From Tragulus kanchil (Eukaryota; Chordata; Mammalia; Artiodactyla; Tragulidae), in NCBI GenBank assembly GCA_022376925.1, contig JAIOJX010000001.1, positions 35,434,170-35,498,169 of the forward strand: a DNA stretch of 64,000 bases, written 5' to 3'. Below are positions 22,649 to 34,717 of this stretch, in pieces. Position numbers and translations under genes: made by a program. How positions within the stretch are numbered: position 1 is the first letter of the stretch; the number at the start of each line of letters is the position of its first letter. The notes beneath the pieces were generated by a model. The model did no database searches. It was not told the origin of the DNA and saw nothing but the letters and a program-made list of their open reading frames with translations.

Positions 22649-22927
22649 TTTTTATTTATTTATTTATTTTGGCCACTTCTATTGGTCTTTCATGTATTTA
22701 TTTTCATCCGTCTTTGTTCTTTGGCCTGTGTGGGCCTCCCATCACAGTGGTCTCTCTCGCAGCATAGCACCAGCTCTGGGCGCATGTGCTCCAGAGCTCC
22801 GGCTGGGTAGTTGGACACATCGGTCCAGCTGCTCCACAGCACGTGGGATCTTCCCAGGCCAGGGATTGAACCAGCGCCCTTGCATTGCAAGGTGGTGTCT
22901 TTATCCGCTGGTCCACCAGGGAAGCCC
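22649..22927 (-). mobile_element. CHR-type tRNA SINE
   Basis: Reverse-complement CHR SINE: the head (GGGCTTCCCTGG on the minus strand) lies at 22916-22927, the box-B-like GGTTCAATCCCTGGCC near 22855-22870, and the A/T-rich tail at 22649-22670. Flanked by an imperfect target duplication (cctgtattttta / cctgtacttttaa). First repeat past the inner edge of the left arm. Confidence 0.85.
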
Positions 22928-24384
22928 TGTACTTTTAACTTTTGAATTTTCTACATATATTTCCATCAAAAAAATTGTATAATAGAAACAATTTTTGCTA
23001 GTTTGCCTAAAAGCTCTTCATGTAATACTGTTTCTGCAGTCAGGCTCCTTTGGTGAACTCTCTTATTATATTTATTATTTTGTATCTTTTTTATTTCTGA
23101 CTTTTTAACTAGGCGAACATAGTTTACATATTGTGACAGCTTTATCTCTTCTTAGTCAATATTTTATAGCTCATTTCTTTTTCTTATCTCATTGCACTGT
23201 CAAGGACCTCCAGAAGAACAATATTGTTGATAAACTGCATATTTGTCATGGTTCTGATTTTAATGGCTGGTGTCTCAGTCCTACGGTTGATGTTTTCTAT
23301 AGATTTTTGAATAATATGTCATCTATCTATATAATAGAATTTCTAAAGCAGTAAAAATGGGTGAGCTAAATCTCTACAGCTCAGTCTAGATAATTCTCAG
23401 AAATCTAAGGTTGAGCCAAATAAGCAATTTATAGGAAGATACAATAGAAAGTCATTTATATAATTTTAAGATTTTAAAACGCTACTATATTTTCGACACA
23501 TATATTTCTAGCAAAATTAAAAATGGGTACTGAAAGGTGATCATCAATTTTACAATGCCACTTGGCTCTGAGAATGGATTGAGGAACATGTGAACCTAAC
23601 AATTTTGTAGATTAATCTTATCTAGTAATAAAGAAATTATGAACAAATACAATAGAGCCTTAATGTTTGTTGTTAATTATGGATGACTTGTATGTGGATT
23701 CTCATTATTTTTTCTCTGTATCTTTTTTATTTAGAAAGAAAGTTGTATATTTTGTGTTCAATACAGTTACTTTAAAAATCTCACCTAGACATATCCCCAA
23801 GTAGTTTTAGAATAATAAAGATTAGAAGGAGAGCCTAAAATTTCTTGAGGGTAGGGATAAAGTCATCTACAAAGCAGGCTGGCATCAGACATGTCGTAAC
23901 GCTAGATGTGATATGTCAATGTGTAAATACCTTTGGATTCTTAGAAAATATGCTTTTCTCTAGTATTCTATTTCTAAACAGATATACCTACATATCAAGT
24001 AGGTATGGGATGACCATAAAGCTGTTTTTAGGACTAAGGTACTCAAATTTTGCCTCTTGTGGATATTCTCTTAGGAAATTATTTAAACATGGACTCCAAG
24101 AAAAGAAGGTAGTAGTCAAGTCAGAGGTAAATTTGGAATTAAGGAAATCGTGGTCACAATTTGGGAAAGCAGTAAAGACAAGTTTTAAGATGACAGCTAA
24201 ACAGCAGGCCAAAGTGAAGCAAGAGGACAGAGAATTTGGCGGTAGTGGGTGAACAAAAGCGGACTTGTTAAAATCAGCTGAGGTTACAAAAACCGGAGGT
24301 TGTGATACAGGCAGTTAAGGGGGAAAGAATTCAAAAAGAACAATTAGAACGACCTCTTAGAAGAAAATTAAAGTAATAGCTCCA
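22928..24384. other. AT-rich spacer DNA, no gene seen
   Basis: Low-GC DNA between the CHR SINE and the MLT1 LTR. Frames are short and unconserved. No repeat that I can name with confidence. Confidence 0.5.
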
Positions 24385-25015
24385 ATGGACCATGCCTCCT
24401 TGTTAACACACCATTGTGTCATCCCTTCCCACATTGAATCTGGGCCTGAACATGTGATTTGCTTCCACCAGTTCGAACATTAGAAAACATCACCCACGAA
24501 AAGGCTTGAACAGTGCATTTTCAGTGGGCATTACACTCTCCCTGCTCTGAAACTACCATATGCTAACCAGACTGGTCTGCTAGAGGATGGGTCCATGTAG
24601 AACAGACATGAACTATTCTGAGGACCCCTAGGAAGAGCTGCCAGTTAAAATACAGGACTCCCCGTTAAATTTGAATTCCATGTGAATATAAAACACTGTT
24701 TCAATATACATATGTCCCCAGTATTGCATGGGGCATACTTATACTAAAATAACTTTTAATTATTTATCTAGAATACAAATTTAACTGGGAATCCTGTATT
24801 TTTATTTGCTATACCAACCTTAGTCATTATACAAGAAAATCAACCTCTAACTGATCTTCCATCTGATTTGACTCCAGTTGCATAAATGACCTCAGGCAAG
24901 ACTAGCAGAAGAACCAACTGGTGCAAATTCCTGATACGCAAAATAAGGAGCAGATAAAATGGCTGTTCTAAGCTACTGGGCTGTGGAGTGCTTTGTTAGG
25001 TACACCTAGTTCTAC
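24385..25015 (+). mobile_element. MLT1 (ERVL-MaLR) LTR remnant
   Basis: Shows the MLT1-like 'atgtgatttgcttccaccag' passage near 24453 and the typical 3' part with 'gcaagactagcagaagaacca' near 24897-24917 and 'aaaatggctgttctaagc' near 24956. A palindromic element interrupts it at about 24640-24825. No internal retroviral sequence and no coding capacity. Confidence 0.6.
24640..24825. mobile_element. Palindromic MITE-like element nested in MLT1
   Basis: The sequence starts with CCAGTTAAAATACAGGA and ends with the near reverse complement TTTAACTGGGAATCCTGTAT. The middle is also self-complementary (acatatgtcccc / ggggcatacttat). It splits the MLT1 LTR, so it inserted later or was carried with it. 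Resembles a common mammalian DNA-transposon MITE; family not named. Confidence 0.6.
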
Positions 25016-25104
25016 CTCACCAGAAGATAGTACATGAGTGACCCATGGCTACATGGCTCCCAGAACAGTCTGAAGTGACCAAATAGATATAAAGACAACC
25101 CTAC

Positions 25105-26393
25105 TGCATCCCTAGAAAGAACTACATTTTTGATGATAGCCATTCTGACAGGTGAACTAGCCACGTTGAGCATCTTTTCTCATGCCTGTTAGCCATCTGT
25201 ATGGCTTTTTCGGGAAAAAAAGTCTATTCAAGGGCTTCCCCTGGTGGTCCAGTGGGTAAGGACACCGCCTTGCAGTGCAAGGGACACCGGTTCGATCCCT
25301 GGCCTGGGAAGATCCCACGTGCCGCGGAGTGGCTGGAGTGTTGTGTCCAATTACCGAGCCGGAGCTCTGGAGCGCATGCGCCCAGAGCCAGCGCTCTGCG
25401 ACAACAGAGGCCACCGCGATGGGAGGCCCACAGGAGCCAAAGAACAAAGACGGATGAAAATAGAGAAATGAAAGACCAATAGAAGCGGCCCACCCACCCC
25501 GCCCCTTCCACCCCCCGCCAAAAAATAAATTAAAAAAAAAAAAAAAGTCTATTCAAATCTTCTGCCCACTTTTTGATTGGGTAGCTTGGTTTTTAAATAT
25601 TGAGTTGTATAAGCTGTTTTTATACTTTGAATAGTAATGCCTTGTTGGATATATCATTTGCAAATATTTTCTCCCATTTTGTAGGTTGTCTTTTCATTTT
25701 CTCAAAGGTTTTCTTTGCTGTGCAAAACCTTTTAAGTTTAATAAGGTCCCATTTGGTTATTTTTGTTTTATTTCTTTTCCCTTAGAAAACATATCCAAAA
25801 ATATATCACTATGATTTATGTCAAAGAATATTCTGCCTGTGTTTTATTTTAAGAGTTTTATAGTTTCAGGTCTTATATGTTGTATGAGGGAATATTCTAA
25901 TCTCATTGTTTTTTATGTAGGTGTCCTATTTTCCCAGTACCGTTGATTGAAAAGGCTGTCTTTTCTCCATTACATGTTCTTGCTCCTTTTGTTATAGATT
26001 AATTGACCATAAGTGTGTGGGTCTTTTTCTGGGCTCTGTATTCTGTTCCATTGATTTATGTATTTTCTTTGTGCCAGTATCATGCTGTTTTGATACTGTA
26101 GCTTTGTAGAATTGTTGGAAGTCTGAAATGCTGACACCTTCAATTTTGTCCTTTTTTTTTCCAAAATTGCTGTGCAAAGTCAGGGTCTTTTGTGGTTCCA
26201 TATTAATTTTAAGCTTATTTGTTCTAGTTCTGCAAAAAAAATGCCCTGGGTATTTTGATAGAGACTGCACTAAATATGTAGATTGCTTGGGTAGTATGGC
26301 CATTTTAACAGTATTAAATCTTATAATCTAAGGACACAGAGTATGTTTCCATTTCTTTGTATCGTCTTCCATTTCTTTTCTTAATGTTTTGTG
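25105..26393 (-). mobile_element. L1 ORF2/3' region (antisense), interrupted
   Basis: The plus strand is a recognisable reversed L1: 'agccattctgacaggtga' near 25138, 'gttagccatctgtatggctt' near 25188, 'cttctgcccactttttgatt' near 25559 and 'tgttccattgatttatgta' near 26044. A CHR SINE splits it at 25232-25546, and a Bov-tA bounds it at 26402. Part is repeated at 27241-27481 by duplication 7. Many stops; inactive. Confidence 0.75.
25232..25546 (+). mobile_element. CHR-type tRNA SINE inserted in L1
   Basis: The head GGGCTTCCCCTGGTGGTCC is at 25232, box-B-like GGTTCGATCCCTGG near 25290, and a poly(A) tail at about 25530-25546. A clear target duplication, agtctattcaa, flanks it at 25221-25231 and 25546-25556, and removing the insert restores the L1 reading. 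CHR elements are shared by ruminants, hippos and whales. Confidence 0.92.
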
Positions 26394-26401
26394 AACAGTA
26401 T

Positions 26402-26621
26402 ATCCCAGGTGATGCTAGTGATAAAGAACTTACCTGCCAATGCAGGAGACTTAAGAGACACGGGTTTGAATCCTGGGTCTGGAAGATCCCTTGGAGAAGG
26501 GCATGGCAACTCACACCAGTATTCTTGCCTGGCAAATCCCATGGACAGAGAAGCCTGGTGGGCTACAATTCAGAGGGTGGTAAAGAATTGGACACGACTG
26601 AAGCAACAGCATGCACGCACA
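26402..26621 (+). mobile_element. Bov-tA SINE
   Basis: tRNA-Glu-type head with GTGATAAAGAACTTACCTGC, box B GGTTTGAATCCTGGGTCTGG, then the Bov-A body ending GGACACGACTGAAGCAACAG. Target duplication aacagtat at 26394-26401 and 26622-26629. Second copy at 27490-27709 comes from duplication 7. The family is diagnostic for ruminants. Confidence 0.92.
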
Positions 26622-26957
26622 AACAGTATTTCGATGATTATGACTTTATAAATGCTGTTCATTGCTGAGCTGAAGTAGTATCCTAACATGTGAATCTATT
26701 TTGTATAGTTTTAGAAAATGATTCACATATCACCTGTGGGAATGAAATTTTAGGTAGGCATGAGACAATAAAATATAGCTGACAGTATGTGGGATGTAGA
26801 AGAAGATGATAAAAGACAGACGAAAAGGCACTGTTTTATAATAGCCTTATTTTATAAAGTGAGAAATGAGCAAGTCCTGGCAGAAATTTATGAAGTGCAA
26901 TAAAGGTTTATATATATAATTTAAAGTTAAATTTAACTTCTTTATTTAGTTTAATTC

Positions 26958-27066
26958 ACTGTATGGCCTAGTTCCTCCATAAGAAAGCAAGCTTAATAAA
27001 GGCTATCTCTGTCTTGCTTTGAATAGTACCTGACACACAACGGTGTTCAATAAATAATTGACTGTA
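26958..27066. mobile_element. MIR/L2-like remnant
   Basis: Ends 'caacggtgttcaataaataattgactgtatga', split here by length limits, in the style of the common MIR/L2 3' end ('...tgttcaataaat...'). Occurs again near 28046-28154 and 29128-29236 because duplications 7 and 8 overlap. Ancient, non-coding. Confidence 0.45.
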
Positions 27067-28321
27067 TGATTAAACAAAATAATAGCACTGTAAAAATAAG
27101 GAATAAGAGAAATGAAGGAAGGGTTGTAAGATTAAGGAGCTAAGATTAAGCTCATTAAGATTAACGAGCTATTTTCATATCAGAAGGTCAAAATTTTGAA
27201 AAACGTAGTCTGGATCTCATTTTACTGGGGACTGTTTTGCCTTTTTTTCCAAAATTGCTGTGCAAAGTCAGGGTCTTTTGTGGTTCCATATTAATTTTAA
27301 GCTTATTTGTTCTAGTTCTGCAAAAAAAATGCCCTGGGTATTTTGATAGAGACTGCACTAAATATGTAGATTGCTTGGGTAGTATGGCCATTTTAACAGT
27401 ATTAAATCTTATAATCTAAGGACACAGAGTATGTTTCCATTTCTTTGTATCGTCTTCCATTTCTTTTCTTAATGTTTTGTGAACAGTATATCCCAGGTGA
27501 TGCTAGTGATAAAGAACTTACCTGCCAATGCAGGAGACTTAAGAGACACGGGTTTGAATCCTGGGTCTGGAAGATCCCTTGGAGAAGGGCATGGCAACTC
27601 ACACCAGTATTCTTGCCTGGCAAATCCCATGGACAGAGAAGCCTGGTGGGCTACAATTCAGAGGGTGGTAAAGAATTGGACACGACTGAAGCAACAGCAT
27701 GCACGCACAAACAGTATTTCGATGATTATGACTTTATAAATGCTGTTCATTGCTGAGCTGAAGTAGTATCCTAACATGTGAATCTATTTTGTATAGTTTT
27801 AGAAAATGATTCACATATCACCTGTGGAATGAAATTTTAGGTAGGCATGAGACAATAAAATATAGCTGACAGTATGTGGGATGTAGAAGAAGATGATAAA
27901 AGACAGACGAAAAGGCACTGTTTTATAATAGCCTTATTTTATAAAGTGAGAAATGAGCAAGTCCTGGCAGAAATTTATGAAGTGCAATAAAGGTTTATAT
28001 ATATAATTTAAAGTTAAATTTAACTTCTTTATTTAGTTTAATTCACTGTATGGCCTAGTTCCTCCATAAGAAAGCAAGCTTAATAAAGGCTATCTCTGTC
28101 TTGCTTTGAATAGTACCTGACACACAACGGTGTTCAATAAATAATTGACTGTATGATTAAACAAAATAATAGCACTGTAAAAATAAGGAATAAGAGAAAT
28201 GAAGGAAGGGTTGTAAGATTAAGGAGCTAAGATTAAGCTCATTAAGATTAACGAGCTATTTTCATATCAGAAGGTCATTGGAGTGTAGGTATATTTTTGG
28301 AGTTTTTGAAGATAACCATAA

Positions 28322-28506
28322 CAACAGTTCCCAGTCTTGGCACTCTCAGCTTTTTTGACTGGGGACTGCCTTGTGCACTGGAGGATCCCTGGCCTCTAAC
28401 CACAAGATGCCAGTAGCATGCATGTCCTCAGTTGTGACAGCCAAAAATGTCTCCAGACACTGACAAATGTGCCCTGGAAGCAAAATCACCCCTGGTTGAG
28501 AAACAC
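28322..28506 (-). mobile_element. MER5A-like hAT DNA transposon
   Basis: Contains 'ccctggcctctaaccacaag', 'gatgccagtagcatgcatgt', 'gttgtgacagccaaaaatgt' and 'cacccctggttgagaaacac', the familiar reversed MER5A layout. Repeated at 29412-29596 by duplication 8. Non-autonomous fossil. Confidence 0.8.
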
Positions 28507-28592
28507 GGCATCAGAAGAAGCTAATACCAGATAAGTGAAGAAAAATTGCCCCTGGAGTCTAGAGAATGGCCCTGAGCCTAGGGAAGAGCATG

Positions 28593-29036
28593 CTGAATTG
28601 TTTCAGTCGTGTCTGACTCTTTGTGACTCTATGAACTGCAACCCACCAAGCTCCTCTGTCCGTGAAATTCTCCACGAAAGAAGACTGGAGTGGACTGCCA
28701 TGCCTTTCTCCAAGGGATCTTCCTGACCCAGGGACTGAACCTGCATGTCTTTTTTTATACTGTTTTTTTTCTTTTCCCCATCAAGCCTATTTTATTTATA
28801 TTTATTTTCATCCATCTTTTTATTCTTTGGCCTGTGTGGGCCTCCCATTGCAGTGGCCTCTCTCACTGCAGGGCACCGGCTCTGGGCGCATGTTCTCCAG
28901 AGTGCTGGCTCATAATTGAATCAATCGGTCCAGCTGCTTAGCAGCACGTAGGATCTTCCCAAGCTAGGGATTGGACCGGTGTCCCTTGCACTTCAAGGCA
29001 GACTCTTTACCCACTGGACCACCATGGAAGCCTGAA
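28593..29036 (-). mobile_element. Bov-tA with nested CHR SINE (incomplete copy)
   Basis: Reverse Bov-tA body at 28593-28745 ('gtcgtgtctgactctttgtg') followed by a reverse CHR SINE at about 28746-29036. In this copy the host element's head is missing because the tandem junction falls at the CHR end. The full arrangement is at 29683-30195. Confidence 0.85.
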
Positions 29037-29682
29037 TTTTATAATAGCCTTATTTTATAAAGTGAAAATAATCCTGCAAAACAAAAGTTTATATAATTTA
29101 AAGTTAAATTTAACTTCTTTATTTAGTTTAATTCACTGTATGGCCTAGTTCCTCCATAAGAAAGCAAGCTTAATAAAGGCTATCTCTGTCTTGCTTTGAA
29201 TAGTACCTGACACACAACGGTGTTCAATAAATAATTGACTGTATGATTAAACAAAATAATAGCACTGTAAAAATAAGGAATAAGAGAAATGAAGGAAGGG
29301 TTGTAAGATTAAGGAGCTAAGATTAAGCTCATTAAGATTAACGAGCTATTTTCATATCAGAAGGTCATTGGAGTGTAGGTATATTTTTGGAGTTTTTGAA
29401 GATAACCATAACAACAGTTCCCAGTCTTGGCACTCTCAGCTTTTTTGACTGGGGACTGCCTTGTGCACTGGAGGATCCCTGGCCTCTAACCACAAGATGC
29501 CAGTAGCATGCATGTCCTCAGTTGTGACAGCCAAAAATGTCTCCAGACACTGACAAATGTGCCCTGGAAGCAAAATCACCCCTGGTTGAGAAACACGGCA
29601 TCAGAAGAAGCTAATACCAGATAAGTGAAGAAAAATTGCCCCTGGAGTCTAGAGAATGGCCCTGAGCCTAGGGAAGAGCATG

Positions 29683-30195
29683 CTGAATTGTTTCAGTCGT
29701 GTCTGACTCTTTGTGACTCTATGAACTGCAACCCACCAAGCTCCTCTGTCCGTGAAATTCTCCACGAAAGAAGACTGGAGTGGACTGCCATGCCTTTCTC
29801 CAAGGGATCTTCCTGACCCAGGGACTGAACCTGCATGTCTTTTTTTATACTGTTTTTTTTCTTTTCCCCATCAAGCCTATTTTATTTATATTTATTTTCA
29901 TCCATCTTTTTATTCTTTGGCCTGTGTGGGCCTCCCATTGCAGTGGCCTCTCTCACTGCAGGGCACCGGCTCTGGGCGCATGTTCTCCAGAGTGCTGGCT
30001 CATAATTGAATCAATCGGTCCAGCTGCTTAGCAGCACGTAGGATCTTCCCAAGCTAGGGATTGGACCGGTGTCCCTTGCACTTCAAGGCAGACTCTTTAC
30101 CCACTGGACCACCATGGAAGCCTGAACCTGCATCTCTTACATTTTGTGCATTGGCAAATAGGTTCTTTACCACTAGCACACCTGGGATGCCCTAG
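29683..30195 (-). mobile_element. Bov-tA split by a CHR SINE (complete copy)
   Basis: Bov-tA body at 29683-29835, CHR insertion at about 29836-30123, Bov-tA head at 30126-30195 ('ggttctttaccactagcaca'). The target duplication ctgaacctgcat is seen at 29825-29836 and 30122-30133. It shows CHR retrotransposition after Bov-tA insertion, so a late-active CHR lineage. Confidence 0.88.
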
Positions 30196-32471
30196 GGAAG
30201 AACAGGAGGGGAAATGACTTGTTTTCATCATAAACTCTGTACTAACTGCTTTGGTATCATGTATGTATTATTCTTATAAATGTTAACATTTATAAAAATA
30301 ATAAAGAAGTATAATTAATGGAATTTTGAGATAAGCTAGCAATATGGGATAAGGTAGAAGGAAGGAATCAGTAATGACTAGGTTTCTGGCAGGTGCAACT
30401 TGGTAGATAGTTGTGTTCGCCAAGACAGGGAAAACAGGAAGGGAAAGTTTGGGTGTAGGACTGGGGATGATGACTCCAATTTCAAATCTGTTGAACTTCA
30501 AATATCTGTGGGATGTGCAATCTGTAGGCACCAGCTAAAGTAATCTTGAACTCTGGATATATAGACTTGTGAATCATTAACATGCAAGGGATGACTGAAG
30601 CCATGACAATCCATGAGATTCTTGGAAGGAGAAGAGACTTGAGAACAGCTACAGAGTGTAGATTCTTATATTTCTCATGCACCTGTACCTTAAAATTAAT
30701 TAGGACCACATTGTAAATATTATTCAACACACTTTCAAATCAAATTTCTCTTTGCAAATTCATAGAGTAAATTTATTAAAGATATTTCTCACAAATATCT
30801 AGATAAGTACAAACTCCTGTCCAGGGCCAAAATTGCAGCTTGAAAGCCAGAAAATCAGATAGAGTAGACACTGAGCACTAATTATGTACAAGGCAGATGG
30901 AGATTCAATAGTAAACAAAACAGGCACCATTCTTGTGTTCATAGAGCTTGTCATCTAGTGGGGAATACAGGCAAAGAAAAAGGAAAATACAATGGAGTGT
31001 GGTGAATGCGAAGAAAATAATCATGAACAGCCACTTCAACTAAAGATGCAATGGGATGTGATTTAGCATCTTTTATGCCACTTAATTTTCTCTTAATAGG
31101 CACAAGCTCAGCTGCCAGAACATGAAGAAACTGTGTTGTGTGTTACTTTGCCCCCTGTGTCGTGTAGTAAGAAAGCTCAGGAAAGCTGGCACAGAACATG
31201 GAGTTATTTGTCTTTCAGGGCTTGACTAGAGGCTCTATTAAACCAAGTCTTGCAGTATGCTGGGCTCTAACTCCTTCACAGAGAACATCTCCATGAATTG
31301 TAAATTAGTTTTATGCTTGACAGTCTGTTCAGTTAATTTTCCAGAAATACTCACTGTGATTTACTTTCTCAAGTCAGCCTCTAGACAACACTGAATTCCA
31401 GGAAAGGGAGAGACTCTTTCTCCCTGTCTTTCTTTCTTTCTAATTATGGTAACATGAGATCTACCCTCTTAACAAATTTTCATATTTCTTGAAGTTAAGA
31501 AGCCTGTACAAGTGGACAGCTGAAGCCACCATGGAGCAGAAGATCCATAATAAGAAGCATAGAGAGATTGGACAAAACAAGGAGTCAAAGAGACAGGTCA
31601 TATTCGCAGGAAATAAACCGTCCCCAGTGAACATCAGAGATGAGTCCAGCCTTCAGCGGTAGGAGGAAGGAGAGACTGTACTTTTAACAGCCCCAGAGAC
31701 TTGGGGCATAAAAAATGTTTCTTGGCATCAGTGAAAGCAATCCTGGCCCTTGTCCTAGATGGTCAGTCTGCAAATAACTGGTTCAGTGAAACCCAAAATC
31801 CCTCAAAGATGGGCAATCAAGATGGAACTGGCACAAGAGGCAAACTGAGGTAATGCAGGGGGAAAGGGACCTGGAAAATGCATGGCAGGTTAACCAAACA
31901 CATATGAAAAAAGTAGGTGAAAATTGTCACCAAATATTTCACCATGAATTAGAAAGTTTTAATGAAGTGGTTAAGCAACAGTTCAAGAAAAGGGTGGCAA
32001 GACAAGAATGAGCTGAAATGTGAGCTGTCAGGCCTCAGGGAAAATGTAGAAGAAATTTAACAATCACAGAGATGAAGGCAAAAGTGACAGGGAAGAAAGA
32101 AACCTTAGTAAAAGCCTAGCAATTAGTGTCAAATCTATGCAAATTTAGGATGAAGACCAAAACAAATGTGGTGATTAGGGTTACAGAACAAATGTAATGG
32201 TGATAAACCCAGATGGAGTAGAAATGATTTAATCTGCAACAATTGTGAGAGAAAGGAAGAAAAAGAAAGTGAGAGGTAATGTAAATATGTTGATTTTCTT
32301 ATTCTTACTGCCTGGATTGAGGGGTCAAAAGATAAGATGTAAAGCAGATAAATCTCGCAATAGAGGTTTAAGTGTACCGAGTAGTAATAAGACAAACACT
32401 AAGAAGTAATATTTAATCAACTAAAATTGGGTAGATGAAAAGAAGAAAGAGAGAAGGCAAGAAAAAGAAAC
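30196..32471. other. Spacer DNA, no gene seen
   Basis: AT-rich sequence with decayed interspersed repeats. The stretch at about 30865-31010 ('gagcactaattatgtacaag', 'catagagcttgtcatctagt') looks like an L2/MIR-class remnant. Frames are all below 90 codons and unrecognised. Confidence 0.45.
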
Positions 32472-34717
32472 ATGTATAACATGTAAATATGTATAGCCAT
32501 TGAGTCATTATTTCTAATATCAAAGAAAAATGGTGAAAACCCTAAATATCCACACATAAGGGATTGACTAAATAATTATGGCATATTTATACAACAGAAT
32601 ACTTTTCAACTATAAACTAAAAAGCAATTTTTATGGGGTGATATCAAAGGACTGACAAGATTATTATATGTCTGTGAATATACACACACACACATACACA
32701 CAAACATATATGACATATTTTGCTACATATCCCCCTATATATAAATGCACAAGAAATTGATAATATTGCCTCTGGTGGGGCAAAACTGGGCAGTGGGGAC
32801 GGAGGTGACAGGAAGACTTGCAATGTATACCCTTTGTTATCTTTTGAATTTTGAACCACTATGCTTGTACCTATTTTTTCATACATTAAATTTAGATTTA
32901 AAATGAAATATAAAGAATTAGCTGACCTGTCTTTGCCCAGCCTTGTGGATATCATGTTATGGGAGGTTACTGATAGATACTTTGTAGAGCTTCCTGACTC
33001 CACATTCATCTCTCTCTGTGCTAACCTCGAGGGCAGAGGCAAACATATGGGGCAGTGCCCTGGTGACCACCGGCCCCCTGTGTCCCTTCTCCTTCTTGAT
33101 GCTGGTCTGGTACAGTCTCGTTAGCATGTAACAAGAATGATATTATAAAAACATTTAACCAAACTACATCTAATTCCCCCTATAAATAATGTTCCCGTAT
33201 GGCCCATTCATCTTTAAGATTAAATAACTAGGCTTATAACCTCACACAAAGAGAAACAAACTACTGTTTATATCTGAATCAAGACTCTTAGGGTTCTCAA
33301 AGCTAGTTTTTTTTTTTTTTTAATTCATAGCAATCAATTTAGAGTTTTCCTAAATCCCAAAAGCTCTCATTACATATCAAGAAGCATGCTTGGAAGACTC
33401 TGACCATAGATTTCTGCCACAAGTAGTGACAACTTGGAACCTAAACAAAGTGACCATCAGAGACGAAATGTGGAGCAAGAGAGGGGAGAAGAAGGGAACA
33501 CAGGCAATCACATGTCTCCTGGATCAAATCAATCCCTAGATTGAAAGTCTAAAAAGGAGTGGGCATTAGTAAGGACCAGATGAGTTGTTGCAAAATGTAT
33601 AACATGTAAATATGTATAGCCATTGAGTCATTATTTCTAATATCAAAGAAAAATGGTGAAAACCCTAAATATCCACACATAAGGGATTGACTAAATAATT
33701 ATGGCATATTTATACAACAGAATACTTTTCAACTATAAACTAAAAAGCAATTTTTATGGGGTGATATCAAAGGACTGACAAGATTATTATATGTCTGTGA
33801 ATATACACACACACACATACACACAAACATATATGACATATTTTGCTACATATCCCCCTATATATAAATGCACAAGAAATTGATAATATTGCCTCTGGTG
33901 GGGCAAAACTGGGCAGTGGGGACGGAGGTGACAGGAAGACTTGCAATGTATACCCTTTGTTATCTTTTGAATTTTGAACCACTATGCTTGTACCTATTTT
34001 TTCATACATTAAATTTAGATTTAAAATGAAATATAAAGAATTAGCTGACCTGTCTTTGCCCAGCCTTGTGGATATCATGTTATGGGAGGTTACTGATAGA
34101 TACTTTGTAGAGCTTCCTGACTCCACATTCATCTCTCTCTGTGCTAACCTCGAGGGCAGAGGCAAACATATGGGGCAGTGCCCTGGTGACCACCGGCCCC
34201 CTGTGTCCCTTCTCCTTCTTGATGCTGGTCTGGTACAGTCTCGTTAGCATGTAACAAGAATGATATTATAAAAACATTTAACCAAACTACATCTAATTCC
34301 CCCTATAAATAATGTTCCCGTATGGCCCATTCATCTTTAAGATTAAATAACTAGGCTTATAACCTCACACAAAGAGAAACAAACTACTGTTTATATCTGA
34401 ATCAAGACTCTTAGGGTTCTCAAAGCTAGTTTTTTTTTTTTTTTTAATTCATAGCAATCAATTTAGAGTTTTCCTAAATCCCAAAAGCTCTCATTACATA
34501 TCAAGAAGCATGCTTGGAAGACTCTGACCATAGATTTCTGCCACAAGTAGTGACAACTTGGAACCTAAACAAAGTGACCATCAGAGACGAAATGTGGAGC
34601 AAGAGAGGGGAGAAGAAGGGAACACAGGCAATCACATGTCTCCTGGATCAAATCAATCCCTAGATTGAAAGTCTAAAAAGGAGTGGGCATTAGTAAGGAC
34701 CAGATGAGTTGTTGCAA
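32472..34717 (+). repeat. Tandem direct duplication 9 (1,123-bp offset)
   Basis: Copy 1 is 32472-33594 and copy 2 is 33595-34717. Apart from the poly-T run near 33310 versus 34432 I see no difference. It includes an L1-like 3' scrap (32510-32700, 'gggattgactaaataattat'), a CA repeat at about 32684-32703 and AT-rich DNA. Assembly artefact by the same logic as the others. Confidence 0.9.

Larger units (their letters stand above)
26152..28277 (+). repeat. Tandem direct duplication 7 (1,088-bp offset)
   Basis: Copy 1 is about 26152-27240 and copy 2 about 27241-28277. The last 50 bases of copy 1 (27191-27240) are a garbled shorthand of 28278-28370, keeping 'actggggactg' but losing most of the rest. 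Includes a Bov-tA SINE. Overlaps duplication 8, so about 300 bases (26880-27190) occur three times. Confidence 0.88.
27921..30126 (+). repeat. Tandem direct duplication 8 (1,090-bp offset)
   Basis: Copy 1 is about 27921-29036 and copy 2 is 29037-30126. The first 60 bases of copy 2 (29037-29100) have lost about 26 bases relative to 27921-28010. Copy 1 is cut at the head of a CHR SINE, so the downstream half of the host Bov-tA is present only after copy 2. Confidence 0.9.

Noticed and set aside
25283..25310. Possible tRNA gene at the box-B-like GGTTCGATCCC
   Set aside because: It is the tRNA-derived head of a CHR SINE; no cloverleaf acceptor stem is present.
25201..25511. Several 60-100-codon ORFs repeated at 46775-47014 and 47872-48111
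   Set aside because: They are translations of CHR SINEs, both strands, not genes.
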